Shown: positions 7,234-17,900, counted from the stretch's first letter. The stretch: 30,259 bases of DNA from CAZOHG01 sp964579725 (GCA_964579725.1 CAZOHG010000044.1:1-30259); one strand, 5' to 3'. Notes: generated from the letters alone by a model not told the origin. Made by a program: numbers and translations.

Positions 7234-8583
7234 TTACGCTTCAGCCCCGGCTTGTTTGCGAAGGGAAAGCTCATCCCGAATTCGGGCCAGAAAGGCATCG
7301 TCAATTCGATAAAAGGCAAACACACCCAGCGCCAAAAGAGCCACCACTGCCGGGAAAATGCCCATTAAAAGGCGAATGCCCAACAACGTGTGAGCCGATT
7401 GGCTGACATTGGCAGCGTAGCCAAAAACGGTAAGCACCCAGCCAATCAAAGCTCCGGCAATGCCGGTTCCAAATTTCAGAGAAAGGGTTCCTGCCGAAAA
7501 AACAAGGCCCGTGGCGCGCCGATTGGTTTTCCACTCCGAATAATCGGCGCTGTCGGCCAACATGGCAAAAAACAGGGTCACAATGGGGCCTGTGGAAAAT
7601 TCCGTAAGGGTGCTCAGCGTGAAAATAGCCGCAATCCCTGTAGGTTTTACAAAAAACAACAGAGTGCTGCTTAAAAACGCCAGAAGCAGGCTGGCTTTCA
7701 TGGTGCCGAGCCGTCCTAAAAGGCGTGTAAGGCGCTCGGTCAGGCCAGCACCGAGCATGGCGGCCAAAAGTCCCACAATCATAAAAGAGGTGGCCAGATG
7801 GACTGTTCCCACGTAATATTTGAAATAGTACATGGTTGCGCCCTGTTTAAGCGTCGTCATGGTCACAAAGAAAATTCCCAAGAAAAACAAAATGACCCAC
7901 GGTTGATTGCGAACAAGGTCTGCCAAATCCCGTTTAAGAGAAGAGTGCTGATTTTTGGGCGGTTTTACACGTTCCTTTGTGGTAAAAAATGTAATCAGGA
8001 AGAAAACCACGCTGAGCGCTGCAAAGAGAATCATGGTGTCCTTGTAGCCACGCATCTGGTTGCCGTGTCCGAAAAATTCCACCAAGTAAATATTTAGCCC
8101 CTGCGTAATTAACCCGCCCAAAAAAGCGAAGAAGAAACGGTAGGAGGACAAACTGGTGCGGTCATCCGGGTCGGGCGACATGACGCCCATGAGTGCGGAA
8201 TACGGCACATTGCTGGCAGTGAACACTACAATTAGCCCGCTGTACGTGACGTAAGCGTAAATGAGTTTTCCGGTCATACTCAAATCGGGCGTGGTAAACG
8301 TCAACACCGTCATAATACCAAAGGGAAGAGCCATCCAGAGAACCCACGGGCGAAATTTACCCCAGCGGGTTTCCGTGCGGTCGGCAATCAGGCCCATGAT
8401 AAAATCGGTAATGCCGTCCCAGAAGCGGCACACCAACAGGAGGGTTCCCACGGCAGCCGCTGAGATCCCGAACACGTCGGTGTAAAAAATCGGTAAGAAC
8501 ACCATGAGCGTTCGCCAGACCAGATTGGTAGCGGTGTCTCCCAGGCCGTAGCCTACCTTTTCGACAACGGAAAGTTTTTGCAT
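7234..8583 (-). CDS. GPH/MelB-family cation:sugar symporter
   Basis: Inner-membrane symporter of the glycoside-pentoside-hexuronide family within the major facilitator superfamily, 449 residues with about 12 hydrophobic segments. The N-terminal part carries the MelB signature: FWDGITDFIMG at residues 54-64, whose Asp56 and Asp60 correspond to the cation-coordinating Asp55 and Asp59 of MelB, then the loop ADRTETRWGKFRPW at 67-80. The late segment FFAMLADSADYSEWKTNRRATGL is the second family signature. Start: ATG 8583 has GAGGA 8 bases upstream; a longer frame to 8730 overlaps the GH1 gene and is not needed. It follows the GH1 gene by 26 bases, which suggests a shared transcript and uptake of the glycoside that GH1 cleaves. 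The exact sugar and the coupling ion (Na+ or H+) cannot be read from the sequence. Confidence 0.9.
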   Translation of the reverse strand: MQKLSVVEKVGYGLGDTATNLVWRTLMVFLPIFYTDVFGISAAAVGTLLLVCRFWDGITDFIMGLIADRTETRWGKFRPWVLWMALPFGIMTVLTFTTPDLSMTGKLIYAYVTYSGLIVVFTASNVPYSALMGVMSPDPDDRTSLSSYRFFFAFLGGLITQGLNIYLVEFFGHGNQMRGYKDTMILFAALSVVFFLITFFTTKERVKPPKNQHSSLKRDLADLVRNQPWVILFFLGIFFVTMTTLKQGATMYYFKYYVGTVHLATSFMIVGLLAAMLGAGLTERLTRLLGRLGTMKASLLLAFLSSTLLFFVKPTGIAAIFTLSTLTEFSTGPIVTLFFAMLADSADYSEWKTNRRATGLVFSAGTLSLKFGTGIAGALIGWVLTVFGYAANVSQSAHTLLGIRLLMGIFPAVVALLALGVFAFYRIDDAFLARIRDELSLRKQAGAEA

Positions 8584-8609
8584 GGTTTGTTCCTCGGTTA
8601 GGTCGTCAA

Positions 8610-9989
8610 TTAGACTCCATTTTGTCGCACCACCTGGCTGTACCATCGGGCAGAATCCTTGGGAATTCGCTTTTGCGTTGCGTAATCCGTGTAGTGAATT
8701 CCGAAGCGTTTGGAAAATCCGAGTGCCCACTCGAAATTATCCATAAAAGACCAGAGGAAATACCCGCGCAAATCCACCCCTTCATCAATCGCGCGGTGAG
8801 CCTCGCTGAGATAGTCGGTAAGAAATTGAATTCTTCCCGTATCGTGCACCTGGCCATCTTCAAGGCGATCATCGCAGGCACAGCCGTTTTCCGTAATGAC
8901 AATAGGCGGGTGTCCGTAGCGAGCGTCGATCCAGTGCAACAATTTGCGGAGTCCCCACGGAACAATCGCCCAGCCCAGGGTCGTTTTCGGCCAATTGGGG
9001 TCGGCCGAGAGCTGCACATCCTGGTCCTCGGAAATCCCCCCATTTCCGTAGGGCATTCCGGAAACCGGTTTGCCCCGAGAATCGGATGCGTACAGGGTTG
9101 TGTAGTGATTTAGCCCTAAAAAATCAACCGACTGGGTAAGCGCCTCTTTTTCTTGTTCTGTAAAGTGGGGCAGGCGATCTGCCACGCGTGCGCGCATGGT
9201 GTCCGGGTAATCCCCGACCATGATCGGGTCAGCAAACCAACCGAAGAAAAATTCCAGCGCCCGTTGAGCCGCCGCCCTATCGGTGGCAGAGTCGGTTAGC
9301 GGCTCCCGCCAATCACAATTGTTGGCAATTCCGATTTGACCGTTCTGGACGGGTTGAAATTTCCGCCGGTACACTTCGGCAGCGAGGGCGTGAGCGCGCA
9401 AGATTTGGTGCCCCACCCGGTAGGGCTCCGCGTTGGAAACCCGACCCGGCGCGAAAAGCCCCTGTCCGTACCCCAAAATGGCCACAACCCACGGCTCATT
9501 GAAGGTCATCCAGTGTTTGACGCGGTCACCGAAGGCGTCAAAACAAATGGCGGCGTAGTCGCGAAATAACTCGGCCATTTTGGGATTCAGCCAGCCGTCC
9601 AATTCAAGCTGCAAGGAAAGCGGTAAATCCCAGTGGTACAAGGTCACCCAGGGCGTGATGTCGTGGGCAAGCAATTCGTCAATGAGATCGGAGTAGAATT
9701 GAATTCCTTCCGGATTGGGTTTTCCCCGCCCTGTGGGTTGAATGCGCGGCCAGGCAATCGAAAAGCGATAGGCACGCAACCCCATGTCGGCCATGCGAGC
9801 CACATCCTCTCTAAACCGGTGAAAATGGTCGCACGCCACATCTCCGGTGTCCCCATTTTTAATCTTACCGGGCGTGTGGGCAAAAGCATCCCAAATAGAC
9901 AGTCCCTTGCCGCCTTCCAACCAGGCACCCTCAATCTGGTAACTGGCCGTTGCTGTTCCCCAGGTAAAGTGTTTCGGAAATTTTTTCAT
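8610..9989 (-). CDS. GH1 beta-glucosidase/beta-galactosidase
   Basis: Retaining glycoside hydrolase of family 1 that removes terminal beta-linked sugars. The 459-residue length is typical. The N-terminal signature FTWGTATASYQIEGAW is at residues 8-23; the acid/base Glu165 is in TFNEPW (162-167); the nucleophile Glu367 is in ITENG (365-369); and the sugar-binding WSFMDNFEW is at 413-421. No signal peptide, so it is cytoplasmic and acts on imported oligosaccharides. It is paired with the GPH symporter gene immediately downstream. The start ATG 9989 aligns with the family N-terminus; only a weak AGAAG is seen upstream. GH1 also contains 6-phospho-beta-glycosidases, but a symporter rather than a phosphotransferase partner argues for a free glycoside substrate. 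Beta-glucosidase versus beta-galactosidase or beta-fucosidase cannot be decided here. Confidence 0.95.
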   Translation of the reverse strand: MKKFPKHFTWGTATASYQIEGAWLEGGKGLSIWDAFAHTPGKIKNGDTGDVACDHFHRFREDVARMADMGLRAYRFSIAWPRIQPTGRGKPNPEGIQFYSDLIDELLAHDITPWVTLYHWDLPLSLQLELDGWLNPKMAELFRDYAAICFDAFGDRVKHWMTFNEPWVVAILGYGQGLFAPGRVSNAEPYRVGHQILRAHALAAEVYRRKFQPVQNGQIGIANNCDWREPLTDSATDRAAAQRALEFFFGWFADPIMVGDYPDTMRARVADRLPHFTEQEKEALTQSVDFLGLNHYTTLYASDSRGKPVSGMPYGNGGISEDQDVQLSADPNWPKTTLGWAIVPWGLRKLLHWIDARYGHPPIVITENGCACDDRLEDGQVHDTGRIQFLTDYLSEAHRAIDEGVDLRGYFLWSFMDNFEWALGFSKRFGIHYTDYATQKRIPKDSARWYSQVVRQNGV

Positions 9990-10046
9990 GGGCAGGCTTC
10001 TTCTTTATTCGATTGCTATACCCCAGAAAACAGATTGATTTGAAAT

Positions 10047-10089
10047 GCGGCGGCTCAATTCCTAACGAACCGATTTTGCCGCGAATTGA
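10047..10089. repeat. Interlocked inverted repeats upstream of the GH1 gene
   Basis: TCAATTC (10055-10061) pairs with GAATTGA (10083-10089), and GCGGC (10047-10051) pairs with GCCGC (10078-10082). The two pairs cross, so they would form a pseudoknot in RNA, or simply two half-site operators in DNA. They lie in the 216-base gap before GH1; I see no clear promoter hexamers or terminator there. Confidence 0.35.
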
Positions 10090-10205
10090 CCCAATGTACG
10101 GAATTAACGGAAAAAAATCAAGCCAAATGGGATTTTTGGGGAAGGCATCCAAACTTCAAAAAAGCAGGAACAACAGACCATCCGTTTTTGGGCGTGCGTT
10201 TCAGC

Positions 10206-13001
10206 CTATTTTCTTTTCAGGCGGAAAATAGCCGCATCGTAGGCACCAAGTTTTATTTTTAGAGCAAGGCCAAACGGTAGCGTCCGTTCTTTAAGAGGAA
10301 AAACCTGCCGCCATTCGGCATTGTCGGAGTCCAAATCGGGGTAGCGGCTTTTCTGGAGAAGCAGGGTTACAGAAAGAGGGGCACTGGAAAAATTCAGCGC
10401 AACCAAAAATTGGTTTTCCCCTTTGCCTCGAAGGTAGGAAAAGACCTTTTGAGGGGCGTCATTTTGTACCCGCAAGTAGTCTCCGATTTGAAGAGGGGGA
10501 TTTTTCTGGCGCAGCGCAATAAGTTTTTGGTAGAACTCGAACCAGGGGGAGAACACATCCTTCTTAAGCACTTCTGGGAAAGCAGTCTGGGCACCCTGTT
10601 CCTGCCCGGAAAAAATCAAGGGCGTTCCCGGAAAAGTAAATAACAAAACCGCCGCCAACTGCGTCCGGGCCGCGCCAAATCGGGCCAAAAATCGCTTTAA
10701 ATCGTGGTTTTCCAAATAATTCAGCGACAACGCCTGCGGCGGGTAGTTCATCAGCGATTTTTTGTGCGCTTCCTCGAGAGCGTCCAAAGGTTTTCGCCCA
10801 CGAAAAATGTCCAACAAATTTCCGTAAAAATCGGTGTTGTACGACATGTCAAATTCCAGATCGTGGTAAGCTGGCGAACGCGGCAAAACCTCGTCCAGAA
10901 GCAGAAATTGCGGATTAATCCCCTTGAGCACCCGCCGAAAAGCCTTCCAAAAGGGGTGGGGAACTCCCCAGGCTACGTCGCAGCGAAAACCGTCCACACC
11001 CTGGCGCGCCCAATATTCGGCATTTTTCAACACAAAATGCCACACATTGGGATTTTTATAGTTCAAATTGGGAAAAGAGTCCCAATCGTTGTAATATGTG
11101 TAGGCGTGCTTGCCCCGCCAGATAAACCAATCACGAAAAACCGACCTGGGATTCCAATACGCACATTTGAAATAGGGGTGCTGGTCACCGGTGTGATTGG
11201 CCACAAAATCCAGAATGATATACATGTGTTTTTTGTGTACGGCAGCCACTAGATTTCGGAACTCCTGCAAATTGCCGTAATCCGGCCGAATCTTCCGAAA
11301 ATTGCTGGGATTGTACCCGTGGTCACTGGGCGCCTCAAAAATCGGCATGAGCCAAATGGTATTGACTCCGAGGGTAGAAAGGTACCCCAGATTTTTGCGC
11401 ACCGCTTTTAGGGTTCCCTTTTTTGTAAAATTTCGAACGTACAGCTCGTACACCACCGCTTTTTTGGCCCAAGTGGGAGAATCTTCCAGATTCATGATCG
11501 TCAATTGCCTTTGCCGCTTTTTAATCAAAATGGTTTGCGGCGGAGAAGCGCGCTTGGGTGTATTCACCAGCACTTGAACGAAATACACCCCATCTCGTTG
11601 CGGAACGGGAAAACGCGCGGTCATTTTTTGAGGAATTTTTATTTTTGTCGGATTCAGGCGATCCGGGATCCAGTGAACGGTGATCGAATCCCCCATCGGG
11701 TCGTAAGAATTGGAAGCGTCTAACAAAATGGAATCGCCGGTAACCTCGCTTTGCCATTGGAGCACAGGAACGGGCGGCCGCTGCACCGTCCGAAGCGAAT
11801 TAAAGCCGTTCCAGCCGTCCGAAATTCGTCTCGGATTCATGGGGTCGGGCACCCATTTCGTTCCGTTCACAACGTACTTGTACTCATATTCACCGGGCGG
11901 AAGCGCCACGTTTGCTTCCCACACCCCATTATTATTTGCGTCGGACAAGCTGCAACCGGGGAGACTCCAATGATTGAAATCCCCCACCAGGGCAATACTT
12001 TTCAGGGAATCCGGCGGCACTCCCAACTCCGTCCCCAACACCATGAATTTTACAGGGTAATTTTGAGTGTGAAACACAAAAATTCGGTTAGAATCGATTT
12101 TGCTGCGGGAAAACGAATCGGACACCGAAAGCCACACGGGAAAGGTCCCGATGGAATCGGGTTTGAACGCTGGGAAAACTCCGCTTTTCAGAGCGAGAGA
12201 ATCCTTTTTTACCTGGATTTGCCAATCGAAAGAACGCAGAGGGTCCAGGTCGGGATCGAAGCTGTACCCGGCGTGCAGGGGAGCGGGTTTTCCAGTAAAA
12301 CAAATGGCGGAGGGGCCACTTCCGGCCACAGGAGGCTGATTAAACCGATTGACAACAAAAGCCCCCCAAACAGGCCGCGCCGCACGGCCGTCCCGATCGA
12401 ATACAGTCAGTGTAAATTGGTGGAAACCCTCCGACAGGGTGTCCACGTAGGCCGTAATGAGAGAATCCTGCACCAAAACGGGAACAAATTGATCTTTGTC
12501 CACTTGCAAAACGCTTTTGATCTCGGAACAGGGTGATCCGGATCTCCCCGGCAAAAAAAGGGCGTGAATTTTGACGGGAAATCGCCGAATTTCCGTCCCC
12601 GGCAGCGGTGTCACTAGCCGAATTTCCGGAAATTCAGGATCTTTGAGAATCAACAGCGAGTTGCTGTTCTTCCCCCCGTAGAAAGGGTTTTGGGGGTCTC
12701 GAAGCCACTTTTTCCCATCGACCAAAAATCGATATTCGTACACTCCGTAAGGCAAACGGAGAACGGTCTTCCACCTACCGCTACTATCCGGCCCGACAAG
12801 AGGCGTGGCTCCCGGTTTCCAATCATTGAAATCGCCGACTACCGAAACCGAGTGCACCGTTTCTTTGGGGTGAAATTCGAAGGTAACCGGCACAGTTTTG
12901 GAATCGGAAGAGGGGCTACCTGCACAAAAGGCCGATGAAAATCTCACAAACACAAGGAGAATCGCCGCTCCGCGCGTCGTTTGCCACCACAAACGTGTCA
13001 T
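10206..13001 (-). CDS. Exported GH13 alpha-amylase with two CBM48-like domains
   Basis: Alpha-glucan hydrolase of 931 residues. Order from ATG 13001: signal peptide about 1-27; first CBM48/AMPK-type glycogen-binding domain about 38-120 (SVVGDFNDW…YGVYEYRFLVDG); two beta-sandwich segments about 125-310; second CBM48-like domain about 315-406 (ALVGDFNHW…PPGEYEYKYVVNG); an Ig-like segment about 410-495; GH13 barrel from about 510 with region I DFVANHTG (Asp598, His603), nucleophile Asp675 in GFRCDVAW, acid/base Glu704 in LLLDEVL and Asp767 in LENHD; C-terminal beta domain to 931. All GH13 catalytic residues are present. Unlike the other large GH13 in the window it has no sorting domain, so it should stay periplasmic or leave by another route; a lipoprotein is unlikely (SAFC is a poor lipobox). 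Its ATG overlaps the acetyltransferase stop as ATGA, indicating coupling. Neopullulanase- or cyclomaltodextrinase-like activity is possible. Confidence 0.93.
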   Translation of the reverse strand: MTRLWWQTTRGAAILLVFVRFSSAFCAGSPSSDSKTVPVTFEFHPKETVHSVSVVGDFNDWKPGATPLVGPDSSGRWKTVLRLPYGVYEYRFLVDGKKWLRDPQNPFYGGKNSNSLLILKDPEFPEIRLVTPLPGTEIRRFPVKIHALFLPGRSGSPCSEIKSVLQVDKDQFVPVLVQDSLITAYVDTLSEGFHQFTLTVFDRDGRAARPVWGAFVVNRFNQPPVAGSGPSAICFTGKPAPLHAGYSFDPDLDPLRSFDWQIQVKKDSLALKSGVFPAFKPDSIGTFPVWLSVSDSFSRSKIDSNRIFVFHTQNYPVKFMVLGTELGVPPDSLKSIALVGDFNHWSLPGCSLSDANNNGVWEANVALPPGEYEYKYVVNGTKWVPDPMNPRRISDGWNGFNSLRTVQRPPVPVLQWQSEVTGDSILLDASNSYDPMGDSITVHWIPDRLNPTKIKIPQKMTARFPVPQRDGVYFVQVLVNTPKRASPPQTILIKKRQRQLTIMNLEDSPTWAKKAVVYELYVRNFTKKGTLKAVRKNLGYLSTLGVNTIWLMPIFEAPSDHGYNPSNFRKIRPDYGNLQEFRNLVAAVHKKHMYIILDFVANHTGDQHPYFKCAYWNPRSVFRDWFIWRGKHAYTYYNDWDSFPNLNYKNPNVWHFVLKNAEYWARQGVDGFRCDVAWGVPHPFWKAFRRVLKGINPQFLLLDEVLPRSPAYHDLEFDMSYNTDFYGNLLDIFRGRKPLDALEEAHKKSLMNYPPQALSLNYLENHDLKRFLARFGAARTQLAAVLLFTFPGTPLIFSGQEQGAQTAFPEVLKKDVFSPWFEFYQKLIALRQKNPPLQIGDYLRVQNDAPQKVFSYLRGKGENQFLVALNFSSAPLSVTLLLQKSRYPDLDSDNAEWRQVFPLKERTLPFGLALKIKLGAYDAAIFRLKRK

Positions 13002-13480
13002 GAAACAATGGGCCCCACCGTCTTGCGGTAAATCCACTCGGTAATCCCCTGCTTGTAAAAATCCGGCAGTTCCCCCACCTTCCGGTAGTCCAAGCGTTCG
13101 TAAAACCGTTGCGCCGACCGATTGAAATGGGAGACCAACAAAAAAACATTGGGGCCGACCGATAGAATTTTTTCCTCGGCAAATTTCAAGAGAATTTTAC
13201 CCAGTCCCCGATTCTGGAAATCGGGATGAACCGCCACCCACCGAATGTACCCGCTGTGGTAAAAAGTGCCTGTTACGTCAAACCAAATTAACCCCGCCAG
13301 GTGCGCTTCAATTCGAGCGGAATAGATTCCATCGGAGCGCTTCAAACCTTCCAACAGCACCTGTTGAACACTGTCAAAGGTCAAGCCGTAGCGCTGCCAA
13401 AGAGGGTTTCGGGCAATAATCTCTGTCGCGTCCGGCACATCAAACGGTTTCAAAGGCTGAATAATCACTGCCCGATCCAC
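12998..13480 (-). CDS. GNAT-family N-acetyltransferase
   Basis: A 160-residue acetyltransferase that transfers the acetyl group of acetyl-CoA to an unknown amine, perhaps a ribosomal or other protein N-terminus, or a small molecule. The acetyl-CoA-binding motif A is clear: IRWVAVHPDFQNRGLGKILLKFAEE at about residues 79-103, with the Q/RxxGxG/A loop QNRGLG at 89-94, followed by the HFNRSAQRFYERLDYRKVG motif B region at 118-136. The start is GTG at 13480, directly after the TAG stop of the NSS transporter, with a strong GGGAGG 9 bases upstream. Its end overlaps the start of the GH13 gene by four bases (ATGA). Its place in a transport and amylase unit gives no specific substrate; RimI-like function is only one option. 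Confidence 0.88.
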   Translation of the reverse strand: MDRAVIIQPLKPFDVPDATEIIARNPLWQRYGLTFDSVQQVLLEGLKRSDGIYSARIEAHLAGLIWFDVTGTFYHSGYIRWVAVHPDFQNRGLGKILLKFAEEKILSVGPNVFLLVSHFNRSAQRFYERLDYRKVGELPDFYKQGITEWIYRKTVGPIVS

Positions 13481-14848
13481 CTAAAAAAACCTCCCTGTCC
13501 AGATTAAATAAATAAAAATCAAGAAGATCGCAACAGGGGCAAAAAATCGAATCGAAAATGCCCACACGGTTTTCAGACGAAATTTCTCCGCACCTTTTGC
13601 AATCTCTTTCTCGGCCGCGGCAATTCCCCATTTCCATCCCACAAAAATAGAAATAAAAAAAGAACCGACTGTCAGGGCGTAATTTCCGAAAAGGGCATTC
13701 ATAAAATCTAAAAACGGCATGTGAACCAGAGGCAGGTGGTCAAACCACCTGGAAGCACCTTGAGAAAGAGCCGAAGGAATGCCCAGTAAAAAGGCAACAA
13801 AACCGGTTAAAATAGCTGCTTTGGTTCGGGACCACTTTCTTTCGTCAATAAAATAGGCCACGGCCACTTCCAACAACGAAATGGTGGACGTAAGGGCTGC
13901 AATGGCCAGGAGAATGAAAAACCCGGTGCCGAAGAACATTCCGCCCGGCATTTTGTCAAAAATGGACGGCAACACCATGAACACCAGACCCGGGCCGCCC
14001 TTGGGATTCATCCCCATGGCAAATAAAGCGGGAAAAATGACCAGACCTGCCAAAAGGGCAATGAGGGTGTCGAAAAAAACCACGTAACCGGCAGAGGTCA
14101 CCAGATTGTGCTCTTTGGAGATGTAACTTCCGTAGGTAATCATGGCGCCCATTCCCAAACTCAGCGAAAACAACGCCTGTCCCAAAGCCCGAATCAAAAT
14201 TTCGGCATTCAGGGCTGAAAAATCCGGTTTCAGGTAAAATGACAATCCGGCCTCAACGCCTTTTCCCAGCGTCACACTTCGAATCATGAGCAGAATTAAA
14301 ATCAGAAAGAGAAGAGGCATAAGAATCTTTGTCCACCGTTCAATTCCCTCCGAAATACCGCCGGAAACAACAAAAACAGTCAGGCCGATAAAAACAAAGA
14401 GGTAGGCAATATTTGCCACCGGATTGCTGATGAAATGAGCAAAAATCTCTTTCGTGGCGCCGGCACCGGAGAGTCCCGAAAAATCACCCAAAACGGTTTT
14501 AAAGAAATAGCCCAGTGTCCACCCTGCGACCACACTGTAAAAGGAGAGGATTCCGACCCCTGTAAGGATGCCCAAAATACCTATCCACTTCCATTTGGTT
14601 TTGGGGAAAATGGCTTCAAAAGCGCCCACGGCATTCCGCTGCGAATGACGGCCAATGGTCAACTCGGCCAACATAATTGTAAATCCGATGAAAATGACAA
14701 AGAAAATGTAGACCAAAACAAAAGCGGCGCCGCCGTTCTCTCCGGTCATGTAGGGAAACCGCCAAATGTTCCCCAGACCGATGGCTGACCCCGCCGCTGC
14801 TAAAATAAATCCCAGTTTGCTGCCCCACTCCTCTCTGGTTTCTTCCAT
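13481..14848 (-). CDS. Neurotransmitter:sodium symporter (NSS/SNF) family transporter
   Basis: Inner-membrane Na+-coupled symporter with the LeuT fold, 455 residues and about 11-12 hydrophobic helices. The TM1 signature SAIGLGNIWRFPYMTGENGGAAF lies at residues 21-43; its unwound glycine region binds substrate and Na+. The TM6 region contains FSLSLGMGAMITYGSYI. Bacterial members studied so far (LeuT, MhsT, TnaT) take up amino acids, so amino-acid import is the likely job, although the specific one cannot be read. Start: ATG 14848 has GGAGG 4-5 bases upstream; the frame extends to 14893 without a better site. It follows the surface GH13 by 69 bases with no terminator and abuts the acetyltransferase, so it looks like an internal operon gene. 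An amino-acid transporter in an amylase unit is unexpected; it may serve the nearby proteases. Confidence 0.92.
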   Translation of the reverse strand: MEETREEWGSKLGFILAAAGSAIGLGNIWRFPYMTGENGGAAFVLVYIFFVIFIGFTIMLAELTIGRHSQRNAVGAFEAIFPKTKWKWIGILGILTGVGILSFYSVVAGWTLGYFFKTVLGDFSGLSGAGATKEIFAHFISNPVANIAYLFVFIGLTVFVVSGGISEGIERWTKILMPLLFLILILLMIRSVTLGKGVEAGLSFYLKPDFSALNAEILIRALGQALFSLSLGMGAMITYGSYISKEHNLVTSAGYVVFFDTLIALLAGLVIFPALFAMGMNPKGGPGLVFMVLPSIFDKMPGGMFFGTGFFILLAIAALTSTISLLEVAVAYFIDERKWSRTKAAILTGFVAFLLGIPSALSQGASRWFDHLPLVHMPFLDFMNALFGNYALTVGSFFISIFVGWKWGIAAAEKEIAKGAEKFRLKTVWAFSIRFFAPVAIFLIFIYLIWTGRFF

Positions 14849-14917
14849 AGAACCTCCGTTACCTGTTTCAGTCACAGTGCACAAGTTTCCCAAGCCGCGC
14901 CACCGGCAGGATTTTGC

Positions 14918-17900
14918 CTAATGCAGCAAGAGCATCTTCCGCATTGAGACAAAATCACCTGCCTTTAAGCGATAAAAATACACGCCCCCGGGCAATCCCT
15001 CGGCTTTCCACCGCACGGAATAAACGCCAGCCGTCTGGCGACTATTCACCGGCACAGCAACCAACTGCCCCGTTAGATTGAAGATTTCCAATTTCACCAC
15101 CGCTTCTTTTGGGAGCCAATAGCGGATTTGCGTGGTCGGATTAAAGGGATTCGGATAATTTTGGAACAGCTCGAATTTCCTCGGCAGACCTGCGGCCACT
15201 CTTTTCTGTTTCACGGACAGAGGCCAATCCAAAAAATTGGTAAAAATGCGTGCTGAAGAACCGGGAAGCATAAATCCCTTTAGCGTGTCTGCGATTCCCA
15301 GATCCGAATCGACGACAAATTCGTACCAATGGCTTTGACCGTCCAAAGGAATGTCCACTTTTTGGGGGCTTCTTGAAAAATTTGCCGCCACAACGATCCG
15401 TTGATTTTCCGATTTTCGCTCATACACAATGGTTTTTTGAGCCACAAACTTTTTGAGAATCCGTACGGTTCCCTCACGAAGGGCGCGGTGTTTATTTCTA
15501 AATTGAATGATTCTACGATAAAATTCGAAGAGTTTTTTGGTTTTTGGCTGCGACAAATAACCCCATTTCAATTTGTTCCAATCCAGTGTTTTTGGGGTGT
15601 CCATTCCAAATTCTTCTCCCATGTACATCATGGGATTACCGGCTGCTGTAAACAAGACGGCAGCACCCAACCGCGATTTTTGAAGCGCCAGATCGTAGGA
15701 AATCGACGGGTTGGTGCGAACTTCCCAAACAACGCGCTGCTCGTCGTGACTTTCCAGATAGTTAATCACTTGTGTGGGGGCGGAAAAACCATCCAAGGCA
15801 AAATCGATGGCTCTGGCCGTGTTGGCCAAATTAGCGTAACTGCTCCCTTCAAAAGAGCCTTCACGCAAATTCGCTTTCATTTGATCGTGAAAGGTGTCGT
15901 GCCATTCGGCATCCATTTGAGTGGACGTGGCGACGGCCGGGTCCTGCGGCAAATGTTCGGCGATCAAATACGCCTTCGGATTGTTCAGGTGAGCCACCAC
16001 CGCCATTCGGTTCAGCAAATTTAGATTGCCGGTTTCCGAAGTCTGGTCGTAGCCTCTGGTGTAGTCGAAGCGGAACCCGTCAATGTGGTATTCTTGCATC
16101 CAGAACTTGTTTACCCGGTCTACAAATTTTTGCGTCGCCGGCTTGTAATGGTCAAAATCAGGGAATCCCCACATATTATTGACGGCGTGGTAGTAGGGAC
16201 TGTGGGCGTAGTCATTTTTGTACAACAGGTAAAGCGGACAGGTGGCGTCGCTGTGGTTGTACACCATGTCCATAAGAACTGCAATCCCCCGTTTGTGGGC
16301 TTCGTTGATCAATCGCTTGAAATCCTCGGGTGTTCCGTAGGACGATTCAGGAGCCATGTAAAAAGCCGGGTTGTACCCCCAACTGTGTCCACCCGGAAAT
16401 TCGTAAGTGGGCATGAGCTCGATAGCCGTCATGCCCAGGTCGCGAATGTAGTCCAATTTTTCAATGAGCCCCTGAAAGGTGCCCGCCGGGCTAAAATCTC
16501 CCACGTGAATTTCGTAAATTACGTAGTCGGATTTGGGTAAAGGGGTGTACGCCCTATCTTCCCACTGGAATTGCGGCTTTGGCACCGGCAACACCGTTCG
16601 GGCATTTTCGGGGTGCCAATCTTCTTTTCCGTTTGCCGTCCAATCCACGTCCTCGGAAAACGGGTCGGCAATAATCAATGAGCCGTCCACTACATATTGG
16701 TACTCGTGTTTTCCGGTCGGAAGCGACAGGGTTTTCCACCAAAGGCCGTCATCCTGAACATTCATGACGGTGTTCGAGCCGTTCCAATGGTTAAAATCCC
16801 CCTGAATCAAAACAAAATTTTTGTACGGGGCAAAAAGGGCTAATGTGACGGTACCGTCCGAGTGGTAATTGATACCCGGCTGTGTACCGGAGGGAGCCTG
16901 GGCATGCACAATCTCCGGCAATTTCCAAACGTGAAGGAGGGAAAATGAAACGCGCCCTGCGGCATTCACGGCCCGCGCGTAGAGGGTCCGTTTCCCAAAG
17001 GGAACCCCGTCGGTCTGCCACTCAACGGTAAAGGGGGCTGTTGTGTGTGCAATCAGATGACCGTCGTACCAGTACTCCACCGTGTCTGCGTTGACGGCGT
17101 TCACGGCGAGAGAAACCGTTTTGCCCAAAATGTCGTTTTCCGCAAGCGACGTCCACACAACCTTCGGGTCTCCCGGTGCCGGTTCAAAACTAAAATAAAT
17201 GTGGTAATCGGAGCCGTCGTTATTGTCCCACGTATCATCCGCCCAATGAATCACAAAATCCAGGGACTGCACCAGTTGTTTTCCCGAACGAAACGGCCCC
17301 AATTGAATCTCACTGGTGTGTCCGGTGCCTGGCCCTTGAAGCGGCGTTTCCACAGCCGTGCTGTCCGACCACAGAACGGTTTGAGGGGGCCAGTAATCCG
17401 AGATTGGGCGCGTCCACAGGTGATCAACGGCATTGACGCCCCAGTGTAATTTGCCCGATTTCGTGGCGTTGCCAATATGAATGGTGACAGTGTCGTTGGG
17501 CCCTGGTGCAGAGGGCGACCAGACGACATCCCCCGACATGAATTTAATTTTGTAGTCTTGCGAATTGTTGTTGTCCCAGCTCCCATCATTGAAGTGAATC
17601 ACAAAATCAACCTCCGTGACGGGTTGTGCCGGATTGTCAAAGGGGCCGATGGTTATGGTACAGGTCCCGTTGCTCGGGCCGGACATGGGAGATTCAATAG
17701 CCGCACCGTCAGACCACAGCAGGCTTCCCTGCGGCCAATACACGGAAGCAGGGGCCGTCCAGCCGTTGACGCCCCAGTGTAATTTGGCGCCAACGGTACA
17801 ATTGGTCACCGTTATCCTAACCGAATCAAATTTGGTTGGCGTAACAGGCGTCCAATTTACGGAGGCCAAAAGGGATTGGATTCCCCAACCCAAAAAAGTA

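Noticed and set aside
11751..12536. A 261-codon plus-strand open frame
   Set aside because: Antisense to the N-terminal carbohydrate-binding part of the GH13 gene; its translation is rich in Arg, Gly and His without domain pattern, as expected of a shadow frame.
12915..13001. Lipoprotein signal in the second GH13 (cysteine near residue 26)
   Set aside because: The residues before the cysteine (SAF) do not fit a lipobox; a normal signal peptidase I site is more likely.
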